A DNA stretch of 64,000 nucleotides from Alphaproteobacteria bacterium (GTDB lineage: Bacteria; Pseudomonadota; Alphaproteobacteria; Rhizobiales; Aestuariivirgaceae). The stretch is taken from the NCBI GenBank assembly GCA_028868695.1, contig JAGWTZ010000009.1, forward strand, positions 1-64,000, written 5' to 3'. The notes beneath the pieces were generated by a model, which saw nothing but the letters and a program-made list of their open reading frames with translations, did not search any database and was not told the DNA's origin. This document shows, in pieces, positions 52,064 through 61,007 of this stretch. The position numbers and the translations under genes are program-made. Every line of letters begins with the position of its first letter. The stretch's first letter is position 1.

Positions 52064-53479
52064 ATGCCTGGTCCAAACACCACAACCCTTGACCTTGAGG
52101 ACCGCATCCGGCGCCTCGAAGGGGACATCGAGCACCTCTCCCGCCATGACCAGCTGACGGGCCTGCTGACGCGCGCCGCTTTCATCTCCATCCTGGACAA
52201 GATGCCCGTTCCGCAAGAACGCGCCAAGCGGCATGGCGCGCTGATCGAAGTGGCGGTGCGTGGCGTGCCACGCATCTCCGGCACCATGGGGCGCCATGTC
52301 GGCGATTATGTAATTTCCGCACTTGCCGCGCGCCTGAACCTGCTGCCCCTGCCGCACAGCACCAAGGCGCGCATCGACCACAGCCATTTTGCCGTGTTGC
52401 TGCCCGACGTTTCCGACCCGCTCGAGGCATTGACGGCCGCCAAGGAAATCATCGCCACGCTTTCAACGCCCGTGGATTGGGTCGACCGCAAACTGTCGGT
52501 GGACCTGGCGGCCGGCGTCGCGCTGGCTGCCGACAATGACGGCGACGCCACCAACCTCATCCACAACACCGAGCTGGCGCTGAAAACCGCCACCACGCGC
52601 GGCGGCCCCGGTTATGCCTTCTTCAACCCGGCGCTGGCGCAAAGTGCCAGGCGCCGCAATGACGTGTTGCTGGCCCTGCAAACGGCGGTGGACAACCACT
52701 CGCTCTACCTCAACTATCAGCCAATCTATGACGCCACGCGCGGCCGCCTTGTTGGCTTTGAAGCCCTGATGCGCATGAAGAGCCCGGAGCTGGGCCCTGT
52801 CTCGCCGGCCGAGTTCATTCCCGTTGCCGAGGAAGCCGGGCTGATCAGCCGCCTGGGCGCATGGTCGCTGGCCGAAGCCTGCCGCGCCGCATCCAACTGG
52901 CCGCAGCATCTCACGCTTTCTGTCAACATTTCGCCTGAACAGTTCTATGCCGGCAACCTGGTGACCGACGTGCACAACGCGCTGGAGCTGTGGAGCTTCC
53001 CGGCCTACCGGCTGGAGATCGAAATCACCGAAAGCACCTTGCTGAAGGATTCAGACACCGTGCTGTCGCAGCTTTCGACATTGCGTGAAATGGGCTGTGC
53101 CGTGGTGCTGGATGATTTCGGCACCGGCTATTCAAGCCTTTCCTATCTCTGGAAATTCCCCTTCTCGAAGCTGAAGATCGACCGCGCCTTTGTGACCGCG
53201 CTGGATTCCTCGCCCATGGCCAAGGGCATCCTGCAATCCATCATTGGCCTGGCCAAGAACCTCGGCCTCAAGATCACCGCCGAGGGCATCGAAACGGAAG
53301 CCCACGCGCAGACGCTGATCACGCTGGGTGCCGATCTGTTGCAGGGCTACTACATGAGCCGGCCAGTTGAAGAGGTTGACCTTGCCCACGTTGTCCTCAA
53401 GGGCGCGTGCGACAAGCTCTTGCCCAAGGGTGCGGCCCAGGAATCAGCCGAGCTTTCACGCGCCCTGATTGGCCGCTGA
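52064..53479 (+). CDS. Cyclic-di-GMP phosphodiesterase with degenerate GGDEF and intact EAL
   Basis: 471 aa, cytoplasmic. A short coiled coil precedes a GGDEF domain (about 28-190) whose active-site loop has become IDHSHF at 104-109. It is therefore inactive as a cyclase and possibly regulatory. The EAL domain (about 205-455) keeps the catalytic set: E233-A-L, NISPEQF, EITESTLL, VVLDDFGTGYSSLSYLWKF, KIDRAFV, AEGIETEAH, and LQGYYMSRP. So it should hydrolyse cyclic-di-GMP. No sensor domain or membrane span is visible. It is divergent from the CAP gene. Confidence 0.92.
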   Translation: MPGPNTTTLDLEDRIRRLEGDIEHLSRHDQLTGLLTRAAFISILDKMPVPQERAKRHGALIEVAVRGVPRISGTMGRHVGDYVISALAARLNLLPLPHSTKARIDHSHFAVLLPDVSDPLEALTAAKEIIATLSTPVDWVDRKLSVDLAAGVALAADNDGDATNLIHNTELALKTATTRGGPGYAFFNPALAQSARRRNDVLLALQTAVDNHSLYLNYQPIYDATRGRLVGFEALMRMKSPELGPVSPAEFIPVAEEAGLISRLGAWSLAEACRAASNWPQHLTLSVNISPEQFYAGNLVTDVHNALELWSFPAYRLEIEITESTLLKDSDTVLSQLSTLREMGCAVVLDDFGTGYSSLSYLWKFPFSKLKIDRAFVTALDSSPMAKGILQSIIGLAKNLGLKITAEGIETEAHAQTLITLGADLLQGYYMSRPVEEVDLAHVVLKGACDKLLPKGAAQESAELSRALIGR

Positions 53480-53490
53480 AGCCCGCCGCC

Positions 53491-54783
53491 TCAATCCGCG
53501 AAGGGATCATGCATCAGGATGGTGTCGGCCCGCTCGGGTGAGGTGGACAGCATGGCCACCGGGCATTCGATCAGCTCTTCGAGATAGCGCACATATTTGA
53601 CGGCCTGGGCCGGCAGCGCCGTCCATGAGCGGGCACCTGCCGATGTGCCCTTCCAGCCCTCGAAGCTTTCATAGATGGGTTCAACCCGGGCCTGTGCCTC
53701 TTCGGAGGCCGGGAAGATGTCGATGCGCTTGCCGTCCAGCTTGTAGCCGACGCACACCTTGATCTCATCGAGCCCATCCAGCACGTCGAGCTTGGTGAGT
53801 GCGATGCCCTGGATGCCGGAGGTCTTGATGGCCTGGCGCACCAGCACCGCGTCAAACCAGCCGCAGCGGCGCTTGCGGCCCGTCACTGTTCCGAACTCAT
53901 GGCCGCGCTGGCCAATCCATTCGCCGATGTCATTGGCCTGCTCCGACGGGAACGGCCCGGAGCCGACACGCGTGGTATAGGCCTTGGCGATGCCCAGCAC
54001 ATAGGAAACCGCGGACGGCCCAAGCCCGGAGCCCGCCGCCGCCTGCCCCGCCACTGTGTTGGACGAGGTGACATAGGGATAGGTGCCGTGGTCTATGTCG
54101 AGGAGGATGCCTTGCGCGCCTTCAAACAGGATGCGCTTGCCCTCGCGGCGCATGCCATCAAGCAGGTGCCACACCGGCGCAAGGAAGGGCAGCACCGCCT
54201 CGCGCGCACCCATCAATTCATCAAACACCTTGTTGGCATCCAGCTTCGGCTGGCCCAGGCCAACCAGCAGCGCATTGTGATGCACCAGCAGCCGCTCCAC
54301 CTTTCGGCGAAGCTCATGCGGCTCAGCGAGATCCATGGCGCGGATGGCGCGGCGGCCCACCTTGTCTTCATAGGCCGGGCCGATGCCGCGGCCCGTGGTG
54401 CCGATCTTTCCGGTGCCCGCCGCCTCTTCACGCAGCCTGTCAAGATCACGGTGCAAGGGCATGATAAGAGTGGCATTTTCGGCAATGCGGAGATTGTCGG
54501 CCGTCACCGCCACGCCCTGTGCCCGCAGCGCCTCAACTTCCTTGGCGAGATGCCAGGGATCAATCACCACGCCATTGCCGATGACTGAAAGCTTGCCCGG
54601 ACGCACAATGCCCGACGGCAGCAGCGACAGCTTGAACACCTTGCCGTCGATCACCAGCGTGTGGCCGGCATTGTGGCCGCCCTGATAGCGCACCACCACA
54701 TCGGCGCGCTCCGACAGCCAGTCCACAATCTTGCCCTTGCCTTCATCGCCCCATTGCGCGCCGACAACTGCCACATTGGCCAT
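53491..54783 (-). CDS. purA: Adenylosuccinate synthetase
   Basis: 430 aa GTP-dependent enzyme forming adenylosuccinate from IMP and aspartate, the first step to AMP. Marks: [16 protein letters not shown] with catalytic D13, [13 protein letters not shown] (catalytic His), [33 protein letters not shown], and the C-terminal [19 protein letters not shown] 54783 is fixed by the family start MANVAVVG; the in-frame upstream codons are leader. It converges with the EAL gene. Confidence 0.98.
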   Translation of the reverse strand: MANVAVVGAQWGDEGKGKIVDWLSERADVVVRYQGGHNAGHTLVIDGKVFKLSLLPSGIVRPGKLSVIGNGVVIDPWHLAKEVEALRAQGVAVTADNLRIAENATLIMPLHRDLDRLREEAAGTGKIGTTGRGIGPAYEDKVGRRAIRAMDLAEPHELRRKVERLLVHHNALLVGLGQPKLDANKVFDELMGAREAVLPFLAPVWHLLDGMRREGKRILFEGAQGILLDIDHGTYPYVTSSNTVAGQAAAGSGLGPSAVSYVLGIAKAYTTRVGSGPFPSEQANDIGEWIGQRGHEFGTVTGRKRRCGWFDAVLVRQAIKTSGIQGIALTKLDVLDGLDEIKVCVGYKLDGKRIDIFPASEEAQARVEPIYESFEGWKGTSAGARSWTALPAQAVKYVRYLEELIECPVAMLSTSPERADTILMHDPFAD

Positions 54784-54900
54784 TTTGCTGATCCTTCCAG
54801 ACATGACAACGGCCCCTGAAGGATGAGTCCCCCGGAGCCGTTGCTGGTACATACAGGAATCAGGGCGCGGCGCAAGTTTTGGCTTGGCCGCGCTTGCTGC

Positions 54901-56598
54901 TCAATCCACCAGGCTCACATGCATGTCCTTGGGCGCGGTGATCTTGTAGCCCGTCTTGATTTCAGCCTTGCCCTTGGCGTCGAGCGCCAGGTCCCAGGCC
55001 AGAACACCGCGCTTGCTGTCCAGGTCGGTGACGCTGGCGGGCGTTGCCCCCGTCACATCCGACACGCTGATCTTGGCGTCGCTGGAGAAGGGCTTGCGGT
55101 CAACAATGCGCACAGGCATTTTCATGTCATGCAGGTTGGTGACGCTGATCGTCCAGGCCATTTCCTGCGTGTCGCTGGTGGTGAGCAGGCCTTCCTGTGC
55201 CGCCAGCCGCTTGACCTCGGCACGCTTGATCTTCACCAGCTCATCAACGCCAAAGCCAAGCCGCGCCTCTTCGCCCGAGGCAAACTCACGCATCTGCGAT
55301 TGGCCGACATAGCTGCCATCGCGGAACAAATACACAGGCCCCGCCAGCAGCGGCGCATCTGCCGAGGTGGTGAAGCTGGCCATCAGATAGGCATTGGCAT
55401 CAAGCCGCGGCACACTTTCGACACCCAGCTTGGCAGCAAATTGGCTTTCGCCGATGTTCACCTTCTTGGCCGTGCCATTGCGGTCAATGCTGACGCGGCC
55501 GTCAATCAGGTAATTTGCATCAAAGCCCGCCTGCATCACCTGCGCGCGCTGTTCTTCCGCCTGCTTGGCAGGTTCGGCCTCAGGGGCATCGGCACGGGCA
55601 TCCTCGCCATTCTGCAATGCGCCCTTGTCCTTCTTCAATTCGTTCTTTGCCGCCAGTTCACGCAAGGCAGGCGAAGCCGGCTGGGCGGATCCCAGCGCCA
55701 CCGGCGGGTTGAGATGCAGTTCCTGCTCCACCAATTCCGGCACGCTGGCCGCACCCGAAGGCTCCGCTGTCGAGAGCGTCAGCGCCACATCCTGCCAATC
55801 CTCGCCCGTCTGCTGCCAAACGTCAGCGCGGCGGATGAGCGCGATCTGCGCCGCCTCGCCCGCCTTGGGCAGGTTCAGCTTGGCATCATAGAACGCGTTC
55901 CACCCCGCATCGGGCACGCGGTAGCTCAAGGTGATTTCCGAGGCGCCAGTGCTTCCGGCATGGACATGCACCACGGCCTGAAGCTTTTGCACGCCCTCAG
56001 GCGCCAGGTTCTGCATCTTGAGCTGCAAGGCGGCGATGTCCTTGTCGATCTGCCGTTGCTGGACCTTCGCATCCTGAATGGCTTTGGACGTGGCCGCCAG
56101 TCTTGTGGCCACCGTGCCCAGCATCCCGTCCAGCCCCGCCACATCAATGGCATTGGCGGCCGTGCCAGCGGTTTGAACCCGCGCCTTGTCCGCCAGCGTG
56201 AGCAGCAGCTTCCGCTGCATTTCCTGGTCCGCGATGATCTGGTTTTGCGCGGCGCGGGCATCGCCAAGGCCTTCCACCTGAAGCTCAAGCGCGTGGCGTT
56301 CGCTGTCCGCTTGCGCACCGCCATCAGCCACCAGCTTCGTGTCAATGGAGCCGATCTCCAACCCCTTGCCACCAGTGGCCGCCACACGGATCGACTGCGG
56401 ATCAACATTGGCAGGCAGGCCGGAGAAAATCACACTGTCATCGCCGGCCGCAAGGTCGGCCTTGCCGAGGCGGGCCACGTCAGCGCCATTGGGATAGACA
56501 GTCACCCGCTCGATCTTTGAGGTGATTGTGACATCCTGCGCCAGCGCGGCGGCGGAGCTGACCGACAAGAGCAGGCCCGCAACGAAAACAGACTTCAT
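54901..56598 (-). CDS. Exported DUF4140/DUF4139 protein, MuiA-like
   Basis: 565 aa with a signal peptide (MKSVFVAGLLLSVSSAAALA). The N-terminal DUF4140 (about 25-120, SKIERVTVYPNGADVAR) precedes a coiled-coil stretch (IIADQEMQRKLLLTLADKAR). The C-terminal DUF4139 beta domain follows (ITLSYRVPDAGWNAFYDAKL, VWQQTGEDWQDVALTLSTAE). Related proteins include the mucoidy inhibitor A; the molecular role is unknown. GGAGG five bases before the second of two adjacent ATGs favours 56598. Upstream of purA on the same strand with a 117-base gap. Confidence 0.8.
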   Translation of the reverse strand: MKSVFVAGLLLSVSSAAALAQDVTITSKIERVTVYPNGADVARLGKADLAAGDDSVIFSGLPANVDPQSIRVAATGGKGLEIGSIDTKLVADGGAQADSERHALELQVEGLGDARAAQNQIIADQEMQRKLLLTLADKARVQTAGTAANAIDVAGLDGMLGTVATRLAATSKAIQDAKVQQRQIDKDIAALQLKMQNLAPEGVQKLQAVVHVHAGSTGASEITLSYRVPDAGWNAFYDAKLNLPKAGEAAQIALIRRADVWQQTGEDWQDVALTLSTAEPSGAASVPELVEQELHLNPPVALGSAQPASPALRELAAKNELKKDKGALQNGEDARADAPEAEPAKQAEEQRAQVMQAGFDANYLIDGRVSIDRNGTAKKVNIGESQFAAKLGVESVPRLDANAYLMASFTTSADAPLLAGPVYLFRDGSYVGQSQMREFASGEEARLGFGVDELVKIKRAEVKRLAAQEGLLTTSDTQEMAWTISVTNLHDMKMPVRIVDRKPFSSDAKISVSDVTGATPASVTDLDSKRGVLAWDLALDAKGKAEIKTGYKITAPKDMHVSLVD

Positions 56599-56898
56599 CA
56601 TTTCCTCCCTTTGGCCGGCATGGCCAATGCGGCGAGACAACAAAGGCTGAAAGGCCGATTTCAGGCAGAAGAAAGGCCAAAGCTGGGCAGATAATCCTGT
56701 CAATTGAAACGGTGGCGGCAACATTTCATGCACCATTCCTGCAAGCTGCGGGAATAACCGCAGCGTAATGCCGTATCAAAGGCACATGCAGTGACGGGCA
56801 GGCTGCATGTCTGACAACTGGCTGACAAGGCTCGTGAAAGCGCTGTCAGCCTGCCTGTGAGAAGATCGGGACAACCAATGAGTCCTAAGGAGAAAATG
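56599..56898. promoter_or_regulatory. Divergent promoter region with an inverted repeat
   Basis: 300 bases between divergent exported-protein genes. The only structure noticed is GGCTGACA (56820-56827) and TGTCAGCC (56844-56851), an 8-bp inverted repeat with a 16-base spacer. It could be an operator or an RNA hairpin 48 bases before the next start. Confidence 0.4.
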
Positions 56899-57312
56899 AT
56901 GAATTCTGAAACCAAGCTTACCCGCCGTTTCGCCTTGCGCCAGCTGGGCGGCATTGCCCTGGCAGGCGCGGCAGCACTGGCGCTCACCGTCCCCGCATTT
57001 GCTGAAGATGGTGGCAAAGGCTCCTCGTCGGGCGGCTCGTCGGGCGGCAGTGGTTCCACCGGCGGCAGCAGCTCTGTGCCCAGCAGCAGCGGCAAGTCTG
57101 ACGACTCCGAAAAGGAAGATTCGGGTTCCGGTTCAAGCTCCGGCACCACAGGCACATCAACCGGCAAGTCGGAAGACGACTCGGCTGACGACACCTCGGA
57201 AGACACTACCGATGACTCGACCAGCACCGGAACTGGCACAACGACGCCAACCACCACGACTACCACTACGGTGAAAAGCTCGATCAAGAAGAAGAAAAAG
57301 AAGAATTCCTGA
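56899..57312 (+). CDS. Low-complexity Ser/Gly/Thr/Asp-rich exported protein
   Basis: 137 aa. The N-terminus has a Tat-like signal (TRRFALRQLGGIALAGAAAL, then ALTVPAFAE). The rest has no globular sequence. It runs Gly/Ser-rich (GKGSSSGGSSGGSGSTGG), then acidic Ser/Asp, then a TTPTTTTTTT tract, and ends SSIKKKKKKNS. Opposite charges at the two ends and disorder suggest a surface or periplasmic linker. No family is recognised. AAGGAG seven bases before the second of two ATGs favours 56899. A clear terminator follows. Confidence 0.68.
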   Translation: MNSETKLTRRFALRQLGGIALAGAAALALTVPAFAEDGGKGSSSGGSSGGSGSTGGSSSVPSSSGKSDDSEKEDSGSGSSSGTTGTSTGKSEDDSADDTSEDTTDDSTSTGTGTTTPTTTTTTTVKSSIKKKKKKNS

Positions 57313-57335
57313 AGCCAGCTTCAAGGCAACAGCGA

Positions 57336-57361
57336 AAGGCCGGAACCCTCCGGCCTTTTTT
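57336..57361 (+). terminator. Rho-independent terminator
   Basis: AAGGCCGGA/TCCGGCCTT hairpin with loop ACCC and a following T-run, 24 bases after the low-complexity gene. Confidence 0.9.
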
Positions 57362-57478
57362 GTTTTGTCATGCGGCTGCCGCAAACAGGTGACCATGGCG
57401 CGGATGCGCCCCTTCGCTCTGCAAGGCCTATACCTCACCGGGGCATTGCGATAAGCTGACATGAAAGAAAGGATTCAC

Positions 57479-58927
57479 ATGCGCATTTCAACTCTCGGTC
57501 TTGCTGCCTTCCTCGCCCTGTCTTCAAGCTTGCCTGCCCTGGCCGCAACCACGGCTGACGATGCGGCAAAGCTCCAGGCCAGCCTGCAAGCCTATTTCGG
57601 CAAGGGCGCTGACGCCTTGAAGATCACGCCGGATGGCGATGGCTTCAAGGTGGTGCTTGATGTCACGCCGATGCTGGCCGCCGCCAAGCAGGCGGGCGAA
57701 GAAATTTCGCTGTCTCCCATTGAGATGAACCTGACGCCGGAAGGCAATGGCAAGTGGAAGATCAAGCATGATGGCCCGCTCAAGCTTTCGATCAAGGGCA
57801 AGGACCAGATGCAGGTTGATGAGGCCTTTGAGAACTTCAGCATGGATGGCGAGTTTGATGAGGCGCTGGGCTATTTCTCCGCGCTTGACATGCAGGGCAA
57901 GAACATCACCGTCAGCGAGAACATGACCGACCCTGCCGGCGCCACGATCAAGGCCGACGGCAAGATTGAATCAGTCAGCGCCAAGGCCACGGGCGTGGCC
58001 AATGCCGCAGGCGGCGTGGACGCGAAGGTGACCGAAACCTTCGGCCCCGGCACGATGAGCGAGAACATCACCTCGGACAAGGAACCGCCCTTCCCGATGC
58101 AGTTTTCCATGGCAGGCGCCAGCCTCGATGCCACCTACACCGGCCTCAAGACCTTGGCGATGCTCGACCTGCTGAAATTCATGGTGGCTCACCCTGACAA
58201 GGCTACCATCGCCAAGGATCAGCCGGCCTTGAAGACTGCGCTTGCCGCCTTGTTGCCTGTCTGGAGCAACATCAATGCCCAGGCCACCATCAACAAGCTC
58301 GAGGCGCAAACGCCGATGGGCAGGATTGCAGCCGAAAAGGTCGGCATTGGTCTTGATCTCAATGGCGCTGTGAAAGATGGCAAGTTCGGCGAGACAGTGA
58401 GCGCCGAAGGCCTGACCCTGCCCGCCGAACTGGTGCCGCCATGGGCGGCCAAGCTGGTGCCCAAGAATGCCTCGGTGGGTTTCAGCGTGTCTGGCTATGA
58501 TGCTGAGACTCCGGTCAAGGCCGCGCTGGATGGCGCCGACTTCTCCAAGGAAGAGCCCATCGCGCAAGAGCTTCAGGACAAGCTGTTCGCCATGCTGCTA
58601 CCCAAGGGCACGGTTGACGTGGCGCTGACCAAGACTGCGGTCAACAATGATGTCTATGAGCTGACGGCCGAAGGCAGCTTCCAGGCTGGGCCCGCCGCGC
58701 TGCCCACGGGCAAGGCGCACATCACGGCCAAGGGCCTGGATGACCTGATGCAAATCATGCAAGCCGCCCCGCCGGAAGCCGGCCTTCAAGGTGGCGCTGC
58801 CGTCATCGTCGTGGCCAAGGGCCTCGCCAAACCGGATGCCGATGGCAAACTATTCTGGGATGTGCAGGCCACGCCGGATGGCAAGGTGCTGGTCAACGGT
58901 GTCGACGCCAAGAACATGGCGAAGTGA
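57479..58927 (+). CDS. Exported protein of unknown function, about 480 aa
   Basis: 482 aa. A signal peptide (MRISTLGLAAFLALSSSLPA, then LAA) is followed by a long beta-rich, Ala/Lys/Asp-rich sequence of loosely repeated strand motifs (MQVDEAFENFSMDGEFDEAL, EKVGIGLDLNGAVKDGKFGE, KAALDGADFSKEEPIAQELQ). The pattern recalls large periplasmic DUF945- or DUF2125-type proteins, but I cannot confirm either. ATG 57479 is chosen because AAAGGA lies five bases before it. It has its own terminator, so it is monocistronic. Confidence 0.72.
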   Translation: MRISTLGLAAFLALSSSLPALAATTADDAAKLQASLQAYFGKGADALKITPDGDGFKVVLDVTPMLAAAKQAGEEISLSPIEMNLTPEGNGKWKIKHDGPLKLSIKGKDQMQVDEAFENFSMDGEFDEALGYFSALDMQGKNITVSENMTDPAGATIKADGKIESVSAKATGVANAAGGVDAKVTETFGPGTMSENITSDKEPPFPMQFSMAGASLDATYTGLKTLAMLDLLKFMVAHPDKATIAKDQPALKTALAALLPVWSNINAQATINKLEAQTPMGRIAAEKVGIGLDLNGAVKDGKFGETVSAEGLTLPAELVPPWAAKLVPKNASVGFSVSGYDAETPVKAALDGADFSKEEPIAQELQDKLFAMLLPKGTVDVALTKTAVNNDVYELTAEGSFQAGPAALPTGKAHITAKGLDDLMQIMQAAPPEAGLQGGAAVIVVAKGLAKPDADGKLFWDVQATPDGKVLVNGVDAKNMAK

Positions 58928-58951
58928 CACTCACGCGCAGTTCAATGTGAA

Positions 58952-58978
58952 AATGGCGGCCTCCGGGCCGCCATTTTT
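58952..58978 (+). terminator. Rho-independent terminator
   Basis: AATGGCGGCC/GGCCGCCATT with a TCCG-type loop and a T-run, between the convergent unknown-protein and SDR genes. Confidence 0.88.
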
Positions 58979-59000
58979 GTTGGCGCATGGGGTTGAAGGA

Positions 59001-59774
59001 TCAGTCCTTCACGGCCACCACATAGTTCAGCGGCATGCGCGCGCCATCGGCATAGATCACCTGGCCGGACACATAGCTCGCTTCATCTGATGCAAGGAAG
59101 GCGGCGATCGACGCCATCTCCGAAGGCTCGCCCACGCGGCCCATCGGCGTGCGCGAAAGGATGCGGTGGCGCGAGGCCTTGTCATTCATCACGCCCTTCA
59201 GCATGTCGGTGTTGATTGAGCCGGGGCCAATCGCATTGACGCGGATGCCATGCGGCGCCAGCGCCAGCGCAGCCACCTTGGTGAGCTGGCGCACGCCGCC
59301 CTTGCTCATGGTGTAGGGCGCGATGGCCGGAATGGCGAGCGTATCATTGACGGAGGACATGTTGACGATGGCGCCTGGCTTGCGGCCAGCCTCAACCTGC
59401 TTCACCATTTCACGCGCGCAAGCCTGCGTGAGCAGGAAAGAGCCTTTGAGGTTGATGCCGATCACCTTGTCAAACTGCTCTTCAGTGATCTCAAGGAAGT
59501 CACCCACGATCGAGATGGCCGCATTGTTGACGAGCACATCCACCGCGCCATGCTGTTTCACAGTTGCCGCCACCAGGGCCTTGATGTCGGCGCTGTTGGA
59601 GACATCGCAATGCTGATAGCTGGCGCCCAGGCGCTTGGCTTCTTCAGCGCCTTCCTTGTCCAGCACATCGGCCAGCACCACCTTGGCGCCCTGCTTCACA
59701 AACTCCTCGGCAATGGCCAGGCCAATGCCACGGGCAGCGCCAGTGACAATGGCGACACGGTCTTTCAGTTTCAT
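59001..59774 (-). CDS. Short-chain dehydrogenase/reductase (3-oxoacyl-reductase-like)
   Basis: 257 aa classical SDR. TGAARGIGLAIAEEF is at 11-25, then VLADVLDKEGAEE (Asp after beta-2, NAD preference), LVNNAAIS, active-site Ser in NMSSVN and the pair Y/K in PYTMSKGGVRQLTK. The PGSINTDML and SYVSGQVIYADGARMPLNY ends are typical of FabG-like dehydrogenases acting on sugars, polyols or keto acids. It starts 10 bases after the MFS gene upstream of it, so the two may share a transcript and a substrate. Confidence 0.87.
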   Translation of the reverse strand: MKLKDRVAIVTGAARGIGLAIAEEFVKQGAKVVLADVLDKEGAEEAKRLGASYQHCDVSNSADIKALVAATVKQHGAVDVLVNNAAISIVGDFLEITEEQFDKVIGINLKGSFLLTQACAREMVKQVEAGRKPGAIVNMSSVNDTLAIPAIAPYTMSKGGVRQLTKVAALALAPHGIRVNAIGPGSINTDMLKGVMNDKASRHRILSRTPMGRVGEPSEMASIAAFLASDEASYVSGQVIYADGARMPLNYVVAVKD

Positions 59775-59783
59775 GGGATCCTC

Positions 59784-60929
59784 TCAGTAGCGTTCTGCGG
59801 GCGAAACCGCCTTGGCAAACAGGGCTATGATCATAGCGCCCAGAACTGTCAACCCAAGTGCCCAGCCCAATGAGGTGAATTGGGCCACAAAACCGATGAG
59901 CGGCGGTCCGGCCAGAAAGCCGGAATAGCCCATCGAAACCACCGCGGCGATGCCGCGCCCCGGTGCATCAGGCTCCAGCCGCCCGCCAGCCGCAAACAGC
60001 ACGGGCGCCAGATTGCCTATGCCAACGCCGCCCGCCGCATAGGCCACGAAAGTGAGCGGCAGGCTGGGCGAGACCAGCGCCAGGCCCATGCCAACTGCCG
60101 CCAGTGCGGCGCTGGCCACCACCACATTGAGCGCGCCAAACCTGTGGCGCAGAAAATCACCCGCAAAGCGCGAGGCCGACATCCCGCCCTGGTAGAAGGC
60201 AAAGCCCCAAGCGGCCAAGGCCACATCGATGCCAAACTTCTCACGCGTGAAGATGCCGCCCCAATCGGCAACCGAGCCTTCCACCATCAAGGCGAGGAAA
60301 CACAGCGCGCCAAGCCCGAATGTGGCCTTGGTGGGCCAGCCGAAATGCGATTCCGAAAGCCCCTTGTCGACCTTTGATGGCAAGAAAAACTGGCAGGCTG
60401 CAACAAGCGCTACAATAAACACCGCCGCAGCCACATAGACTTCAAGCGCAGCTGAAAAGTGCCCGATGAGATAGCTGCCACCAAAGGCGCCAATCCAGCA
60501 GCCAACGCTCCATCCCGCATGCAGCGACGACATGATCGGCCGCCCCAGCGCCTTTTCAACCGCAAGCCCATGCGCGTTCATTGCCACATCCATGGAACCG
60601 GTGCCCGTGCCGAACACGAAGGCGGCGGCGATGAAGCTCCAATAGCTGGGGGCAAAGACTGGCAGCAAGAAGCCGAAGCCGAAAATCAGGCCTGTGGCCA
60701 GCACAACGGGCGCGCTGCCGAAGCGGTTGATCAGCGCGCCAGTGAGCGGCATCGAAAGCACCGCACCTGCCGCGATGGCCAACAGTGCAAGTCCAAAGGC
60801 GCCATGCCCCACGCCGATGCGCTGCTCGGCCAGCGGGATATGCGGAACCCAGGCTCCGATCAGCAGGCCCGCCAGCAGAAAAGCAACAAGAACAGCCCAG
60901 CGGGCGCGAATGGCATTTTGTGTCGTCAT
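59784..60929 (-). CDS. MFS transporter
   Basis: 381 aa with about twelve predicted membrane spans. The loop 2-3 region (GALINRFGSAPVV) has the MFS arrangement in weakened form. The overall plan is of the FucP/YbjJ-like sugar and multidrug exporters (HIPLAEQRIGVGHGAFGLAL, MSSLHAGWSVGCWIGAFGGS). The substrate is unknown. It is divergent from the second MFS gene with a 78-base gap, and is followed by an SDR gene on the same strand. Confidence 0.82.
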   Translation of the reverse strand: MTTQNAIRARWAVLVAFLLAGLLIGAWVPHIPLAEQRIGVGHGAFGLALLAIAAGAVLSMPLTGALINRFGSAPVVLATGLIFGFGFLLPVFAPSYWSFIAAAFVFGTGTGSMDVAMNAHGLAVEKALGRPIMSSLHAGWSVGCWIGAFGGSYLIGHFSAALEVYVAAAVFIVALVAACQFFLPSKVDKGLSESHFGWPTKATFGLGALCFLALMVEGSVADWGGIFTREKFGIDVALAAWGFAFYQGGMSASRFAGDFLRHRFGALNVVVASAALAAVGMGLALVSPSLPLTFVAYAAGGVGIGNLAPVLFAAGGRLEPDAPGRGIAAVVSMGYSGFLAGPPLIGFVAQFTSLGWALGLTVLGAMIIALFAKAVSPAERY

Positions 60930-61007
60930 GGGCCAGCTGCATACATGCAGTCTGGTGGCTTGTGAAAAGAATTGTGAACTTTCTGCAATGCAATGGTATC
61001 TTTTCGC

